In this document: positions 63,721 through 64,000 of the stretch, in pieces | How positions within the stretch are numbered: the first letter of the stretch is position 1 | Layout: every line of letters starts with the position of its first letter | Source of the DNA: Fallopia convolvulus | Lineage: Eukaryota > Streptophyta > Magnoliopsida > Caryophyllales > Polygonaceae | Direction of reading: 5' to 3' | Length of the DNA stretch: 64,000 nt | Assembly: GCA_964016875.1 (NCBI GenBank) | Contig: OZ024724.1 | Coordinates: 35,921,786 to 35,985,785, forward strand | Translations under genes and position numbers: made by a program | The notes under the pieces: generated by a model | What the model was told of the DNA's origin: nothing | The model's input: the letters and a program-made list of their open reading frames with translations, nothing else | Database searches by the model: none

Positions 63721-64000
63721 GACGCGAAGAACTCGGAGATTAATTTACCCTTTTCATAACTTGACGATTTCAAAACTCGGAGATTAACTTGACAGTTTCA
63801 AAACTCGGATTTTTTTTTTTCAAAATTCAATTTTCGTATTAAACAAAATTAAACATAAAATTTTAATTTACCTTTTTCTTTAATTCGTAAAAAAATGCAT
63901 TTGGGGGATGAGTGGGCATTTTTGCAATAAAAATGGGTACCCACTTAAATAATTTTGGTAAAGTTGCAATTTTGAAAAAAGGTATACCTTTTTCGCAATA

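Larger units (their letters stand above)
62740..63990. mobile_element. Possible gene-capture transposon (Pack-MULE-like)
   Basis: A GC-rich island (62950-63720) carrying host gene pieces sits between AT-rich flanks that contain partly inverted words: TATTGCAAAATGACC with GGATACCCACGTGGGCATC on the left, and GGGCATTTTTGCAATAA with GGGTACCCACTT on the right. Their similarity is loose and a target duplication is not visible (the right end is at the window edge). Confidence 0.4.

Overview
The window is nuclear DNA of a flowering plant, most likely a eudicot. The signs are spliced plant host genes (adenine phosphoribosyltransferase, an ARM-repeat protein, fragments of a CP26/Lhcb5 antenna gene and of an NDR1/HIN1-like gene) set in dense nests of plant retrotransposons. 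I cannot name the species from sequence alone. Most of the window is transposon-derived; only one host gene (adenine phosphoribosyltransferase, about 50.95-52.48 kb) looks intact.

Layout. (1) 0-23.4 kb is a nest. A minus-strand gag-only LTR element (3' LTR piece 4507-5104, 5' LTR 18157-19044, internal length about 2.1 kb) ends flush against the pol region of a plus-strand Ty1/copia element (copia B, 19045-23403). The gag-only element was itself hit twice: by minus-strand copia A in its 3' LTR (1-4506, running off the left edge) and by a plus-strand Athila-type Ty3/gypsy element with both LTRs in its interior (gypsy 1, 6655-17557). Gypsy 1 has gag, protease, reverse transcriptase, RNase H, integrase and a third ORF, all decayed by stops and frameshifts. 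(2) 23.4-30.5 kb holds a gypsy gag fragment followed by a 5'-truncated L1-type LINE with a 977-codon open RT-RNase H segment. (3) 30.5-40.3 kb is minus-strand gypsy 2, which has gag-protease and an ORF3 but no RT or integrase; its ORF3 is split by a truncated CACTA transposon. (4) 41.6-46.0 kb holds truncated copia C (plus strand) and truncated gypsy 4 (minus strand). (5) 46.2-49.4 kb is a possible MULE-like unit containing a Cassandra LTR (5S-rRNA-derived) inside a CT microsatellite, a tRNA-like unit, a LINE tail and an NDR1/HIN1-like fragment. (6) 50.9-52.5 kb is the APT gene. (7) 53.7-58.1 kb is an ARM-repeat gene broken by a minus-strand Athila-type element (gypsy 3). (8) 58.1-64 kb is AT-rich sequence with a 0.5 kb TRIM, a PIF/Harbinger fragment and a probable gene-capture element carrying an Lhcb5 exon piece.

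Two patterns cut across these elements. First, several unrelated LTR families each carry their own short palindromic signature, scattered in the LTRs and in several families also between or inside the coding domains: GCGATCGC (gypsy 1), TCGTTAACGA (gypsy 2), TCGGTACCGA (gag-only element), GTTCCC-n-GGGAAC (copia) and GGCGGC-n-GCCGCC (gypsy 3). Second, gypsy 1 and gypsy 3 each have two RNA hairpins between ORF3 and the polypurine tract, about 100 nt apart, with the same architecture (outer stem, AAAA bulge, 3-bp stem, GAAA tetraloop) and compensatory base changes.

All calls rest on reading the sequence and on family knowledge; no database search was run.
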